Shown here piece by piece: positions 1-11,199 of a stretch of DNA of 64,000 nt. A program made the position numbers and the translations under genes. The stretch covers positions 2,666,001 to 2,730,000 of the forward strand of contig JARUPY010000190.1 of assembly GCA_029817715.1 (NCBI GenBank), read 5' to 3'. The notes under the pieces are model-generated. The model was not told where the DNA came from, did no database searches, and worked only from the letters and a program-made list of their open reading frames with translations. How positions within the stretch are numbered: position 1 is the stretch's first letter; each line of letters starts with the position of its first letter. This DNA is from Melastoma dodecandrum. Lineage: Eukaryota > Streptophyta > Magnoliopsida > Myrtales > Melastomataceae.

Positions 1-3000
1 GACATTTATCAGCAGGGCCTCGATTTTAGACTGTAGCGCGTCAAAGCTGCTGGTGTCCGAGACTTCGGGCAGAAAGGTCTTTCTGATATCTTTCAACTGC
101 ACACAAAATCACCATTACAACTTCATCAGAATCAACCCAACGTCACTTTTATCAGCGACAGACGGTTATGTCATCCCAACATGATTTTCCGTCATAAAGT
201 AGGATACTACTTAAAGACTCTTTCGGGAATTTGCGTTTGAAATCAAGGATGAAACCAAAGTCTCTACCAGCATGGAGATGGAATCAACGATGCGCCTGGC
301 TTCACCATAACGTGCCGTTTGCTGGGCCGTCCTCGAAGAAGCATCTTCAGATTCCTTCGTTAATTTCTTTATTTCCACCTCTTGGATTTCATACTTGTTC
401 CTCAAGCTCTTTAGCTGAAATCAGTATCCCGATGGAAATGTTACGATGCTAGAAATATTTGCCTTTGATCCCAACACCAATGATCTGCAAACCATATAAG
501 GGAAATGTTAGTTGTACCTGGTTCTGCAGCTTCTTGATCTCTTGGTTGAGGAAGTCATTCGACTTGCTGAGACTATCTATCACGCCGCGAGAGAATATCG
601 GTTTTGGGGATCGGGGAGGGCTTGGCCGTCTCGAATAAGGTGAAGCGGGTCTGGAATTCGGAGCAGGTGGAGGTGGTGTCGTAACTACAACTGGCTTCAA
701 ACCATTCTGAATAGCATTCATAGGGCTCGGGAAGGCGACTTGCAACAAACCACGATCCATTTTCCCACCCAGTTTCCCGACCTTCAGATCAGGGTATTTT
801 CTCTGATCAGACCCCTGGAAAAGCAGTAACCTTGAGGATCTGACTAGTTCCATCTTTTCCGGCTTGTCTCGTATGTCAATTGATCGACGAACTGTAGCCG
901 CCCTTCTGTGTGCATTCATGGCGTTACCCGATTCAATAGCCTTGAGCTTCGAATAGCAGGTGTCACATACACGATGCGGCTTTCCGGGAGTTGGAGCTAG
1001 CGCCGCTTTTAGTGCCTTCTTCGAGCTGCAGGTATGACAATGAACCATACCACAGTTGTAGCAGTTGTGCCGTTTCCTGGTGAAACCGAACGGTTGCCTA
1101 CAAATCGTGCAGACAGACTGGTCCACCCCAGAGACCCACTTATGGATACATATGCTCGCCGTGAAATTTGACCCGCACGACACGCTCTTAACGTGCTTGT
1201 CCTTCAACGTCTCTACCATAGTTGGGACCTTACGGTCCTCTATGTCCCCATGACCTAACCTTCCATTGGCACCTCTGCCCCAAGTGTAGATCTCACTTCT
1301 CGATGTCAGGACGGCGACATGGAATGCGCCACAAGATATTTCTTCGACGAACTCGCCTACCAATTTGTCCTGCACTAAGGAAGGTGATTTCCCATCTGAG
1401 TTTGGGCAGCCCAGCTGACCATAAGCTGAACTTCCCATAGTAAAGACGTGGCCAGATGTGGTGAGGGCGACAGTCATGGTGTGCCCACATGCCAACTGAT
1501 GGAAGTTGTAGTCTATGAGGGAAGAGATGCACGTCGGGAGCAAATAAGTGTCCTTGTTCCCGTGCCCCAGACGGTACTGATCACCGTCTCCCCAGGTGAA
1601 TAACTTCCTTGAAGACATATTGCTACCAGACTGACTCATCACCTCGACAATTGCAGCCGTGTGCCACAATCCACACGCGACCCTGATAGTCTTCAGTCCG
1701 CTGAGCAATTGTACTTCCTTAGGATAATGCACGCTTTCTCGATCTCCATGACCCAAAACGCCGAACGTACCTTCACCGAACGTGAATAGCTTCCCGTTGG
1801 AAGTCACCAAAGCAGTATGCCAGGTTCCACAAGCGATAGACAAAACCTGAAGTCCTTCCAATGTGCCCGTGACTCTTTTCGGTATCCAGTGGCTCGTGCT
1901 CGACCCATGTCCTAGAATCCCGGCATTATGAGCCCCGTCGCCCCATGTAAATAGATCACCCAATGTCGAAATAACACATGTGTGGTACTCCCCACATGCG
2001 ACGGAATCCACGTTGGTTACGGCAAGGAACTCGACGAGATGTGGCCTACTGTAGTCCCTCTCGACTCCGTCCGTGACCGAGCCTCCCTCCCGATTCTTTC
2101 CCCCATGTGAAAACTTCACCTTGCTTTGTTACGAGAGCAATATGCTCTGTACCACAGGCAATCTGAAGGACATCTAGAACCACATTAGATTCTAGAGCCT
2201 TGGGGAATAGGACATTGGTTCTATTCGGGATCGAGCTCGCAGATCCATCAGAGCCATCCGTCCATATTTCTCCCCAGACATAAACGTCTCCTAGCGACTC
2301 GATATCATCTTGCCCTGAACCTCCGCTTGAACAGCTGGGAGTACTCGATACGCTAATCCGAAAACCATCTCCAGCGCTTTGCCTCAACTGCATGTTTGCT
2401 CGTTCGGAGCCAACATCTGAGCCTGCCCAAAGCAACGATCCTTCGCGTGGATTCAACTCGATAGAAACCCTGCCATGATTAATACTAGGAGCTAAATCTA
2501 GAGGTCCACCCAAGGAACGTCCGTGTTGACTGAATTCCCCGTCGTAAAACTGCCCAGCAGAAACACAAATGAGTTGGATTGATTGCACTCACATAATAAA
2601 TTGCATCGAACTCAATTGAGAGTTGCACCGAAATTTGCAGCAATATTAAGTTAAAAGTAATAATCCACAGTAATGGAACAGTAGATGATTGACTGCTTAC
2701 ATCTGATATCTCACTTCTTGTGTGCCTGCTACGAGTTTGTCCGGGAGAAATTAGGGACCTAAGTCCAGCCAGCCATATCTCTACCTCAGATTGATCCTTG
2801 CAAATCTACGATGAACAAAAAGCTGTCCTTCAGACCAACGGTTTCTTAACAACGGGATCCACATCTTCTAATATGAAGACGACTCACCAGATCTAGGGAT
2901 CTTTCCCCGTTGTTGTATATCAGTGAGAAAGACAGGTAATCTTTCTCTGGGCGCAAGTACCTTCGAAAAACAGCCTGTGGAGAATGGCAAGCTAATAAGA

Positions 3001-3701
3001 ACCCAGCTTTCTCGTTGCGAAAATCAGACAAAGGCCAGTGAAATTCGAGAAAATCCAACGAGAAGATGTAGCTCACTGTTCTCTGTCCCGGTATTATACG
3101 CAACACGGTCGACAAATTCAGGCTACGTTCCCCTCCTCGCGAGTACCAAATCAACGTTGTCTCGTCCTGTTTAGCAGGACCATCAGAACAAACCAGAAGA
3201 AAGGGGAAAACAAAAAAAAACTTAAAAGGAATCAGCCGGAGGCATGTCTGCAGTAATCAAGAAGCCTCCACCGACGTATAACAGGCTCGAAAGCGGTAAA
3301 CACTCACCGGGGACAATCTAAAGGTACAGACTTTGGGCTTCCCTTGGCGGCTGTACTTGATCAACTGACTACCTTTCTTCAGACTAATAAGTGCCTTCAA
3401 GAATACCCAAAAAGACAAACAAACAGAGACTTAGGAACCATTTTCACGTAAGAAATTGCTAACAGAATTGCGACAAATATTCCAGCCATAGGCTCGAATG
3501 CGGGGAACACATGATCGCCGGGGGGCTGTCGTGATCAAGACAGAGGCAGAGGCGGCGCCTTCGGAAACCACGTCCCGTCCTCCCGATCCGAAGGTCTCGA
3601 GAGGGAGGAGACGACCGAAGGAAGAAAGAATATACAGGGAAAGGGAAAGAAACCTGATCGATGTCACGGTCGGGGGGACCATAAGAAACAGGATCTGCCA
3701 T
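1..3701 (-). pseudogene. PRAF-type PH/RCC1/FYVE protein gene, 3' end outside window, frameshifted
   Basis: The plant PRAF family (PH, RCC1 repeats, FYVE, coiled coil, BRX) binds phosphoinositides and acts as a putative GTPase exchange factor. Exons on the minus strand, 5' to 3': 3701-3654, 3394-3308, 3166-3077, 2974-2888, 2805-2701, 2549-518, 414-268, 96 to below 1. The first five (417 bp, phase 0) encode the PH domain, about 139 residues starting MADPVSYGPPDRDIDQ. The large exon encodes several RCC1 repeats and a FYVE finger with the [10 protein letters not shown] core near 1040-1080; the last exons encode the coiled coil. The BRX end lies outside the window. The large exon is 2032 bp, one base over a multiple of three, because TCCG is duplicated in tandem at 2066-2073. 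The frame then runs to a stop at 2046, leaving PH plus roughly the first RCC1 repeat (about 306 residues). It is either a pseudogene or an assembly error; family identity is secure. Confidence 0.9.
2066..2073 (-). other. 4-bp tandem duplication that shifts the frame of the PRAF gene
   Basis: The plus strand reads TCCGTCCG, two direct copies of TCCG. Upstream of it the minus strand reads [17 protein letters not shown], typical RCC1 sequence. Downstream the RCC1 reading continues in another frame as [14 protein letters not shown]. Removing four bases would make the exon length (2028) a multiple of three. This is direct sequence evidence for a frameshift; whether it exists in the living plant is not known. 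Confidence 0.85.
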
Positions 3702-4281
3702 TCCATGTGAGAGATGACATGAACAGCGACTCCACGGGGGGGTTGTGGGGTCGGGGTCGTCTTCATAGATGCAAGGGAGGGTTCCTCAATCTTCCCTCAC
3801 GGATTTCGTTCGACAGGGGCGACCGCCGGGGTGAGGAAGACGAAGAGGTAGAGGGAGGGTGGGAAGAGATCTGTGGATCATTCTCATCCGGAGCCAGGCC
3901 TCATGGGAATTCGGACAATCATGGGGGGGAAGCTTGGGGGCAGAGACATTGGCGCGCTCTCCCCTCCCCTCCTCCCTCCCACCACGTGTCCCCTCCTCCC
4001 CCCATGCTTCCTGTTGGGCTCATGGGCCTTGGCCCATTATCATCCGGCCCAATGCTACGCCTAACTATATTACAGGCCGAGGAGACAGAGAGCACGTGGA
4101 TGATGATTCTTCTGACCATGAATTAAAAATTTACAAAGGCCAAGGAAGGGGGTCGCTCCGTCCGTCCCCGACCGAGTTTGTCTCCGTGTGTGTGTGTGAT
4201 TTGGTCACCTCTTCTTCCTCCGACCAAACCAACGCACCCCCAACTCCCCGGCGCTTCCTCACCGGGTTTTGATCCGGCGAA
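3702..4281. promoter_or_regulatory. Divergent promoter between the PRAF gene and the sterol reductase gene
   Basis: The two start codons face away from each other, 580 bp apart. Four Site II type motifs (TGGGCY or its complement) lie in 37 bp: TGGGCT 4015-4020, TGGGCC 4023-4028, GGCCCA 4031-4036 and GGCCCA 4046-4051. Two perfect G-boxes (CACGTG) lie at 3983-3988 and 4093-4098. Site II elements are known TCP-binding motifs in promoters of housekeeping and growth genes. That one block serves both genes is an inference from the spacing. Confidence 0.55.
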
Positions 4282-7200
4282 ATGGATCTGGGTTGCCTCG
4301 TTCCCGAGTTGGTTCCATCGTTGAACTCTGTGAGTGCTGCTGCATTTGCATATACCTGATTAATTTGATTGCTTCATTTCCCCCCAGTGTGAAGTCAGAA
4401 AGGTGGGGAGTTCGTTGACTATCTGGGTCTTTTTTTTATCAGGTGGTTATCCTCGGGGCTTTCTTTGGTTACTTGGCTGTCGCTGGGTCCTTGTTGCCCG
4501 GGAAGCTTATCCCCGGGGTGTTGTTGCCCGACGGGACTCGACTTCGTTATAAATGCAACGGTGGGTTGGTTCGACCCAAGGAGTTGAAAGAAAAAAAAAT
4601 ATATACTTAAGGTTTGATTTTCGGGAAAGACTGGTTTTTATAAGCTGACCTCCGTGTTGTTTGGAAACCCCAGGTTTGTTGTCTCTCATTCTCCTTGTCG
4701 GGATGCTCGGTCTCGGTGCTTGGATGGATTTCCTTGAGCCTGCGGTGAGTTTTTGCGGCCTAAGCATGTGGAGGCACCTTGTGAGATGCGCAGTGGCTGA
4801 TAGCTGTTATTATTAGTTGAGTCATTTCATGGGTGCTTCTGGCTTTGCGGTGTATCCAGCATTTCATGATTATATTATATCTGCATATGGGCGACTGCTA
4901 TCTTAGACGACTCATGGAGGCATTCGCTTGATGTTGTAATTCTTTAGATATTATGAACATTAGACGGAAACATCGATGGGGAGAGTAAAGTTTGGATGAA
5001 AACAAATAAGTGTATGATTTACTGAGGCATTAATCGGGATATATAGTTGAAACGGAATGCTATAGGATATTATCCATTTAGCTGAACACCCAGCACAATT
5101 ACTGCTGTTGTTTATTGTGTCAATATGCATTTTACGTACTTTGATTTTGAATTCAGGAGTTCCCAAATAGCACTCAAACTACCGTAGAAATTTGTTAAAT
5201 AGTTAGAGGCATTTTTGTATTATCTGAAAGCATTTTCCAGGAGCTCTGTCATGCTAAATCAGTTTTCACTTAATACTAAGATTATAAGTTTTTGAACCTG
5301 TCAATCTTTGACAATGCAAGTGAATACCTTTTGACAAGTTCTCACTGGTTCAGGTGATAGCAGAGCAAGGGCTTCAGCTGTTTTCTGCCACCTTCTTATT
5401 CAGTGTGCTCGTGAGTTGAATTCTAACTTCTTGGTTTTTTCCTGCATTCAGTTTGTATCTTGTTTCACTCTCTTAACTGAACGTTCCTATATATTTACAA
5501 AAATATCCTTCTTGAGTTGACGGGACAAGGTGAACATTGAGAACAGGGGCCTGCCCAGATTTTCTTACTTGTTTTTCAGAAGATTTAAGGAAAAAGTCCA
5601 CCATAACTTGGTTAATTCAGATAGTGTGAAAGAATGGATTTCTGTTAATTTTCTTACTGCAGTCAATCTTCATCTCTTACAATAGCTACCAGGAATTGTT
5701 GATGCTTCTCTTTGTGTCTGAAACACTATTGCTGCCTTCATCGCAAACATTTACTGGTTTCTGATCATTGGTTGGCATCACCTTGATAAATATCTGAGTT
5801 CATTTTCTTCTCTTCTTATTGTTAAAGGTGACCATGGTTCTTTATGCAACTGGCTGCAACTCCGGCAGTAAGAGCTCCTCCCTAAAGCCACATATTTCAG
5901 GAAACCTCATACATGACTGGTATTCCTAAACATCTTGGTTTGGTGGATATTTCGACCATTTTGGCATGTGCAATTTCACTCGGCCTTGGATATGGTTTGT
6001 GGTGCAAGCCTTTCAGGTTATGCTAGGGTGCTAGTTTTGAAAATCTCCGTTTCATCCACTGCCTAGATTTTTATACCTTATAGAAAGAAGGCAAAGTAAA
6101 TGTCTTGGGTCGTTCTAAATTTTGGAGAGGTGCACTGAAATTCATAATCCTCGTCTCAAATCGCGGCCGGATCCTCACACATTGTTTAGTGTTGTGATAT
6201 TGTTGAATAACGCTTCTATGTAGAAGTAGCCATATTACTTTCATAACAATACTAATATTCGATCATTTTCTTTTTATCTTCTCCTTCTCCTGCAAGTGAT
6301 ATACTGGACATTTCAAGTAGGAAGTCCTCACACCGTACAACAACTTGAATAGCTTGGGATCTGCGTTCGACATACATTAGGATGCTGTTCTTGTTGTCTT
6401 CTCATGTTGGGAATTTTGGGATTGTTGACATTCAACAGGTGGTTTGGAATCCAGCTCAATCCGCAGTTTTTGTGGATAGACCTAAAGTATGTCAAAACTA
6501 TCTCTTCCATGAATATTCATTTATACCAACTATATGTCAGAGATTGGCACTTCTTTCTTGAAATATATGAGAAACAGTCAGGAAGCGATATTACCAATCC
6601 CTTTAGAGATTGTCATATCGATAAGCTTGTAGTTTGGACATTGCCCGTCACTTTTACAATGAGTTTTAGAAAGATTAGATACATCAAAACAATTAATTGG
6701 TGCTAACTGGGGGTGGTTGTCTTCTGTAGGTTTTTCTTTGTAAGGGCAGGAATGATGGGCTGGCTTCTTATCAACTTATCCATTTTAGCCAAAAGTTATC
6801 AAGGTGCTAGATTGGGCCAAGCGATGATCCTCTATCAATTGTTCTGTGCAGTAAGCTTGTAATATTTTAGTTCTTTCAATAAATTCTATCATTGATCACT
6901 TTAATATATCTAAGTTTTCCTGTCTTTGCGTGTCTCATCTTTCAGTTCTATGTCCTGGACTACTTTGTTCATGAAGAATACATGACTTCCACGTAAGTAC
7001 AATCACACGACATGTCATTCCCCTATTTAAAATTATCCGATTTTTCTCCTTTTACCTTATTTGATGGACTGAATACACTTACCTTTTCTCGTTGCTCTTC
7101 TTGTTAGTGGACGTTATCGACTATTCTTTGCACAAATCCTACATAATCCATTGCGTAGTGAAATAAAAATGAGTTTGAAGTTGTAGTGATATTATATGGG

Positions 7201-8400
7201 GTTTTTAGATTGGTCCAAGAGCTTTCCAATTTCATCCACATAAAATATGAATAATTGTGTTCTGGCTCCTCTGGTTTTTTGTTGTTTTCTTCACTCTGAC
7301 AGATGGGATATTATAGCGGAGAGATTGGGCTTCATGTTGGTTTTCGGTGATTTAGTTTGGATCCCTTTCACATTCACCATTCAGGTAATTGAAACCATTT
7401 GAGTACTAAAACTTTTCTTTAAAGAAATGGTGGGAAGATTGAGCCGTGATCAGGCATCTGCGCTGCATTATGCTCCGCCACCATATGAATTATGGGTGAA
7501 ACTCGATGAGAATGAGTTTGTTTGTTTCCTTTGTTTTGGTCACTGTGATGTCAAAGAGAGTTGATGTCTAGTAGTAAAACACCGCCGTGCCTATGATTCT
7601 TGTTTTTCAAGTAACGCGACCGTATTCAAAGAATATGTATGGCCGGATATCAGGTTATGACGTATCCTATTGCTTGATGCAGGGTTGGTGGCTTTTGCAG
7701 AACAATGTAGAGCCTAAGACAGTTGCCGCTGTGCTTAATTGTTTCATCTTTTTGATAGGGTGATGGTCATGGAAACTTCACTTCAGATTGTGCACCTCAT
7801 GTTTTCATTGGTGAAAAACATGTAATTTTTGTTGAATTTATCTCAGATATATGGTGTTTCGAGGTGCTAACAAGCAGAAGCATGCGTTTAAGAAGAATCC
7901 CAAAGAACATATCTGGGGTCAGCCTCCGAAGGTTGTTGGAGGGAAGCTGCTAGCATCTGGTTTTTGGTAAAAGTCTCATTGCTTTGCTTGCTGAATCAAA
8001 TTCATCATGTCTAGAAAATAAAAGGAAGTGATTCAAGTTTTCTTTTTGAGATAAATCTTTTCTATGTTCTACATATTGTTGCAGGGGAATCGCTAGGCAC
8101 TGTAATTACTTTGGGGACATATTGCTGGCGCTATCCTTCAGTTTGCCATGCGGATTCCAGTAAACGAAAAATCGCATATTTACCGTTTTTCACTTTTGTT
8201 TTGCATCTGTTGAATGTGTCATCAATGGCTTTGCTTCCTTTGTCAGCTCCGTTGTCCCATATTTCTACCCGATCTACCTCTTCATCTTGCTGATATGGAG
8301 GGAGAGAAGGGATGAAGCTCGCTGCGCTGAGAAGTACAAGGAGATCTGGGCAGAGTACTGCCGGCTCGTTCCATGGAGAATATTTCCATACATCTACTAA
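4282..8400 (+). CDS. FK: Delta14-sterol reductase (FACKEL), 13 exons, 369 residues
   Basis: Reduces the C14 double bond of 4-alpha-methyl-sterols after CYP51 in phytosterol synthesis; a multispanning ER membrane enzyme of the ERG4/ERG24 family. Exons: 4282-4329, 4443-4560, 4674-4744, 5354-5410, 5828-5919, 6439-6486, 6730-6850, 6946-6992, 7303-7384, 7683-7759, 7847-7966, 8085-8159, 8247-8400. They total 1110 bp and all phases agree. Family landmarks are clear: GNLIHDWWFGIQLNPQF across the exon 5/6 junction, RAGMMGWLLINLSILAK in exon 7, DYFVHEEYMTSTWDI, GIARHCNYFGDILLALSFSL in exon 12 and a C-terminus ending CRLVPWRIFPYIY. The length matches the Arabidopsis protein. The start chosen is the first ATG giving MDLG, matching the family N-terminus. 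No lesion is seen, so it should be functional. It is divergent to the PRAF gene and followed within about 110 bp by an antisense GST relic. Confidence 0.96.
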
Positions 8401-8510
8401 CCTCTTGAATCATCACATATCCGGACACTATTTTGGATTGCAATTCGGTACAAGTACCCTATGGATATGTTGCAACTTATAAGTTATCGGTTGGCAGAAG
8501 TTTTTATGCT

Positions 8511-8940
8511 TTAAACTCGATACGAAAATGTCAGTGAAGGAGAATTTGACATTTTGTCCCTTGGCGGCAGGTTTGCTTTTATCACCAGGTGTTTGGTGAA
8601 CCTCCTCATCCAAGCAAGAGTGGCCGGGTACTTCCCTTCGTCAAGGATACTCATCCCTCCGGCTTTATACCAGCCAGTGGGCTATACATCTCCATGCTAG
8701 GTCTGCGTATCTCCACAGAAGTTTGCAACTCCTTTGAACCTCTCCTCAATATTTTCCTTCTCTTCGTTGGAGGTCATAGCAGTCCCAGCACTATCCAACA
8801 GCTGACTTCACCACAGAAAATTGTCAGCGGAGACGTAAACCAAACAAGACAAGGATTACCTTCGCCTATGGGAACTTGGCCCAGAACCGAGCCTTGGCGA
8901 GTCCCAGGGACGATGGAAGGACCTCTCCCGGGAATCGTGA
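8511..8940 (-). pseudogene. Decayed tau-class glutathione S-transferase, C-terminal part
   Basis: Reading the minus strand in changing frames recovers the C-terminal helical domain of a tau GST. Around 8900 it reads LAKARFWAKF, the conserved helix after the family intron-side region. Around 8690 it reads ADLAWRCIAHWLV followed by a stop. From about 8660 to 8511, in another frame, it reads SILDEGKYPATLAWMRRFT and then VIKANLPPRDK, ending in TAA at 8511. At least two frame changes and one stop separate these blocks, and no N-terminal thioredoxin fold was found upstream. Tau GSTs conjugate glutathione to xenobiotics in the cytosol; this copy cannot make one. An intact parent copy elsewhere is likely but not visible here. 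Confidence 0.75.
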
Positions 8941-9897
8941 ATAGATTTGATCCTATTCCGGCTCCTTCTATCGCTTGGTCTACCCATTATGTTCATTTCG
9001 TCTCATCTTTCATTCCATTGAATTCCCTTTCATGACTAATGAATGATCATGCCATTCCATCCCATCCCATCCAGCTTCTCGTTTCGAAAATCGAACATGT
9101 TAGTATAGTCTTAACGTATAGTGGGTCGTAAGCATCCCATCCTTAGAAAGAACCTTAAAAAGGGGAGATCAGGGGTAAACTTCGGTCGCATCTCCTGCCG
9201 GTTACTCCAAAGATTTGTTTATTTGATTTTGACACGGACAATGGCACGATAAACACAAATGTGACCTCTCCAAAGATTTATCATTTCTTTGACTCAGCCT
9301 CTTGTTGCGTACGGGGCTTATGAAAGAGACGTATCTCGGATCAACACCAAGGTTCCTAGAAACAAAACACGTTATAAATTACAAATCAGAGCGATCATAA
9401 ATTTAAACTTTCGTGCACGAAAAAATCTCATAACAAAATGGCCGAATTCGATTCGTGGGGCGTATTAAACTATATAATATAAATCAAACTTCATCTAACG
9501 GTCTAAACTTAAGCCTTTTGGTGAAATATACAACATTTTTTTGTCGCACTGGAGGTTGTGTTATGTGGCCTAACTCCACTTTGATCCCTTGCCTATTTTG
9601 ACTTGAACATTTTGGTGGGACTTAGTGACTAGTAATTATGTCCACTTGATTTAGTCTTTGTAATTACCCTTCGTTTAGTCGTAAGGTGAAATTTCACTCG
9701 AATGCATCGAACAAATGTTCAATGCACTTCCACTGATATAAAGAATCCTCTGTTGTACGAGAAACATGTCCGGATCATCCAGAAAAAAATAGTAATAATA
9801 ATACAACAATAATTTCCTAAAGTCAATGACCGCCCACAAACTTTGAACCGTCGTTTGTAATTCTAAACTAAGATGTTCAAATCTTGATTTTATCTGA
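8941..9897. other. Intergenic DNA between GST relic and MYB gene
   Basis: AT-rich, with no open frame of recognisable family. It holds the MYB 3' flank at its right end. A short motif (ACTATATAATATAA near 9471) recurs in similar form near 17400, suggesting a shared old repeat. Nothing else can be supported. Confidence 0.4.
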
Positions 9898-10994
9898 TCA
9901 TAGCCCGAATCCTGGCACGCCTCCCGTCTTGATGAGGAGATCATACCAGAAGCCGCCATCGTCCTCCGAGTTCGCTCCGTTTTGACCCGGCACGTCCATC
10001 AGGTCGATGAAGTCCCAGGAGGAGGAAGAGTTACTCGAGATGCTGTCCTCCATCATCGAGAAGGGGCCGAGATCCCCCAACCAGAAGCTCTCGTCGTCGT
10101 CCAGCACCCGGAATGGATCCTTCTCCCCGCACTTGATCTCGGCACGTATTCCGGAGTCCACCATCACGTTCGACAGGTCGGAAGCGGACGTGACCTCGCT
10201 CGACGCCAGGGGCGACGTCGGGACGTCGGCAACCGTTTCGGGCTCAGAGGTGTCGTTCGATGGCTCGGGATTAGGGACGGGCTTGTCCTTCAGCCTCTTC
10301 TTGAGATGAGTGTGCCAGACGTTCTTGATTTCATTGTCAGTGCGCCCAGGCAATCTCGCCGCAATGGCCGACCACCTGATATCGTATGGATCACAAACGT
10401 CGATCAGCGTGACTTGAGCTATAGAGAAGTTTGGCAGAGGCTCATGTGACAAGATGAGATTTATTAAACGATTCCGACAACGAGCATCTCTCTGTCTGAT
10501 CAAGATCCTGTCCTAATTCAGACATTATAAAAAACGAACCCGAAGACGACGTTGTCGTGATTAAGTTTATATTTCACATGTGATGCCAACAGTTTTTTGT
10601 AAACAGTAGTAGTTAAAAATATTATCTACCTGTTTCCGAGCATCTCATGGAGCTTCATTATGGTCTCCTCTTCTTCACAGGTGAAGTTCCCTCTCCTTAT
10701 GTCCGGCCTCAGGTAATTGATCCACCGCAGCCGACAGCTCTTCCCGCACCTCAGCAATCCTACGGAACAAACAACACCCTCGATCCCGTTAAAAAAAAAA
10801 ACGCGCCCCCCTCGCTAGTTTCGTGAGGAAAGGGAAGTCGGAAAGGAACAGCTAAACTTACCAGCAAGCTTAGGGAGGGCTCTCCAGTTGCCGTGCCCGT
10901 GCTTCTCGATATGGGCGACGAGTATCTTATCCTCATCAGGAGTCCACGGCCCCCTCTTGAGCCCCGTCTTCTCGCAGCACGGAGCTCGAACCAT
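9898..10994 (-). CDS. R2R3-MYB transcription factor, subgroup 2 (MYB13/14/15-like), 246 residues
   Basis: Nuclear DNA-binding regulator. Exons on the minus strand: 10994-10862, 10759-10630, 10375-9898 (741 bp, phases 1 and 2 as usual for R2R3-MYBs). R2 begins with [20 protein letters not shown] and ends with the [14 protein letters not shown] helix in exon 2. R3 ends with [19 protein letters not shown] and [10 protein letters not shown]. The start MVRAPCCEK is the family norm; an ATG five codons upstream in frame is less likely. The acidic C-terminal tail has [12 protein letters not shown] and [11 protein letters not shown], resembling the tail motifs of subgroup 2 factors, which control cold and stress genes and, in some plants, stilbene or lignin genes. 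That target assignment is inference. No lesion is seen. Confidence 0.93.
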
Positions 10995-11179
10995 TGTTAT
11001 GGTTTTCAAATCTAAATCCCCTCCAACCGGCGTTACGTTACGCCCGAAGAGATGAGAGATGTTCCTGCGGCCGGAGTCCTTGCCTATGCGTATGTGTCTG
11101 TGTGAGCGTGTTGTTGCGGCGAAGACGACGCGAAGTATGACAAGGGGGGTGGAGGATGGGGGAAGAGAGTGAGGGCTTA

Positions 11180-11187
11180 TTTATATA
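11180..11187 (-). promoter_or_regulatory. TATA box of the MYB gene
   Basis: TATATAAA on the minus strand, about 190 bp upstream of the chosen ATG at 10994. Spacing allows a 5' leader of about 150 bases. No other good TATA motif lies closer. Confidence 0.55.
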
Positions 11188-11199
11188 AATGAGAAGGTG

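Noticed and set aside
449..2119. Reading 449-2119 as a separate intact RCC1/FYVE protein starting at 2119
   Set aside because: The frame before about 2065 is meaningless, and the PH and RCC1 start lie upstream in another frame; it is the distal part of the frameshifted PRAF gene.
8589..9035. Plus-strand open frame of 148 codons
   Set aside because: It is antisense to a recognisable GST relic on the minus strand and has no family features of its own.
9982..10449. Plus-strand open frame of 155 codons over the MYB gene
   Set aside because: Shadow of the GC-rich MYB last exon; the minus-strand MYB reading is unambiguous.
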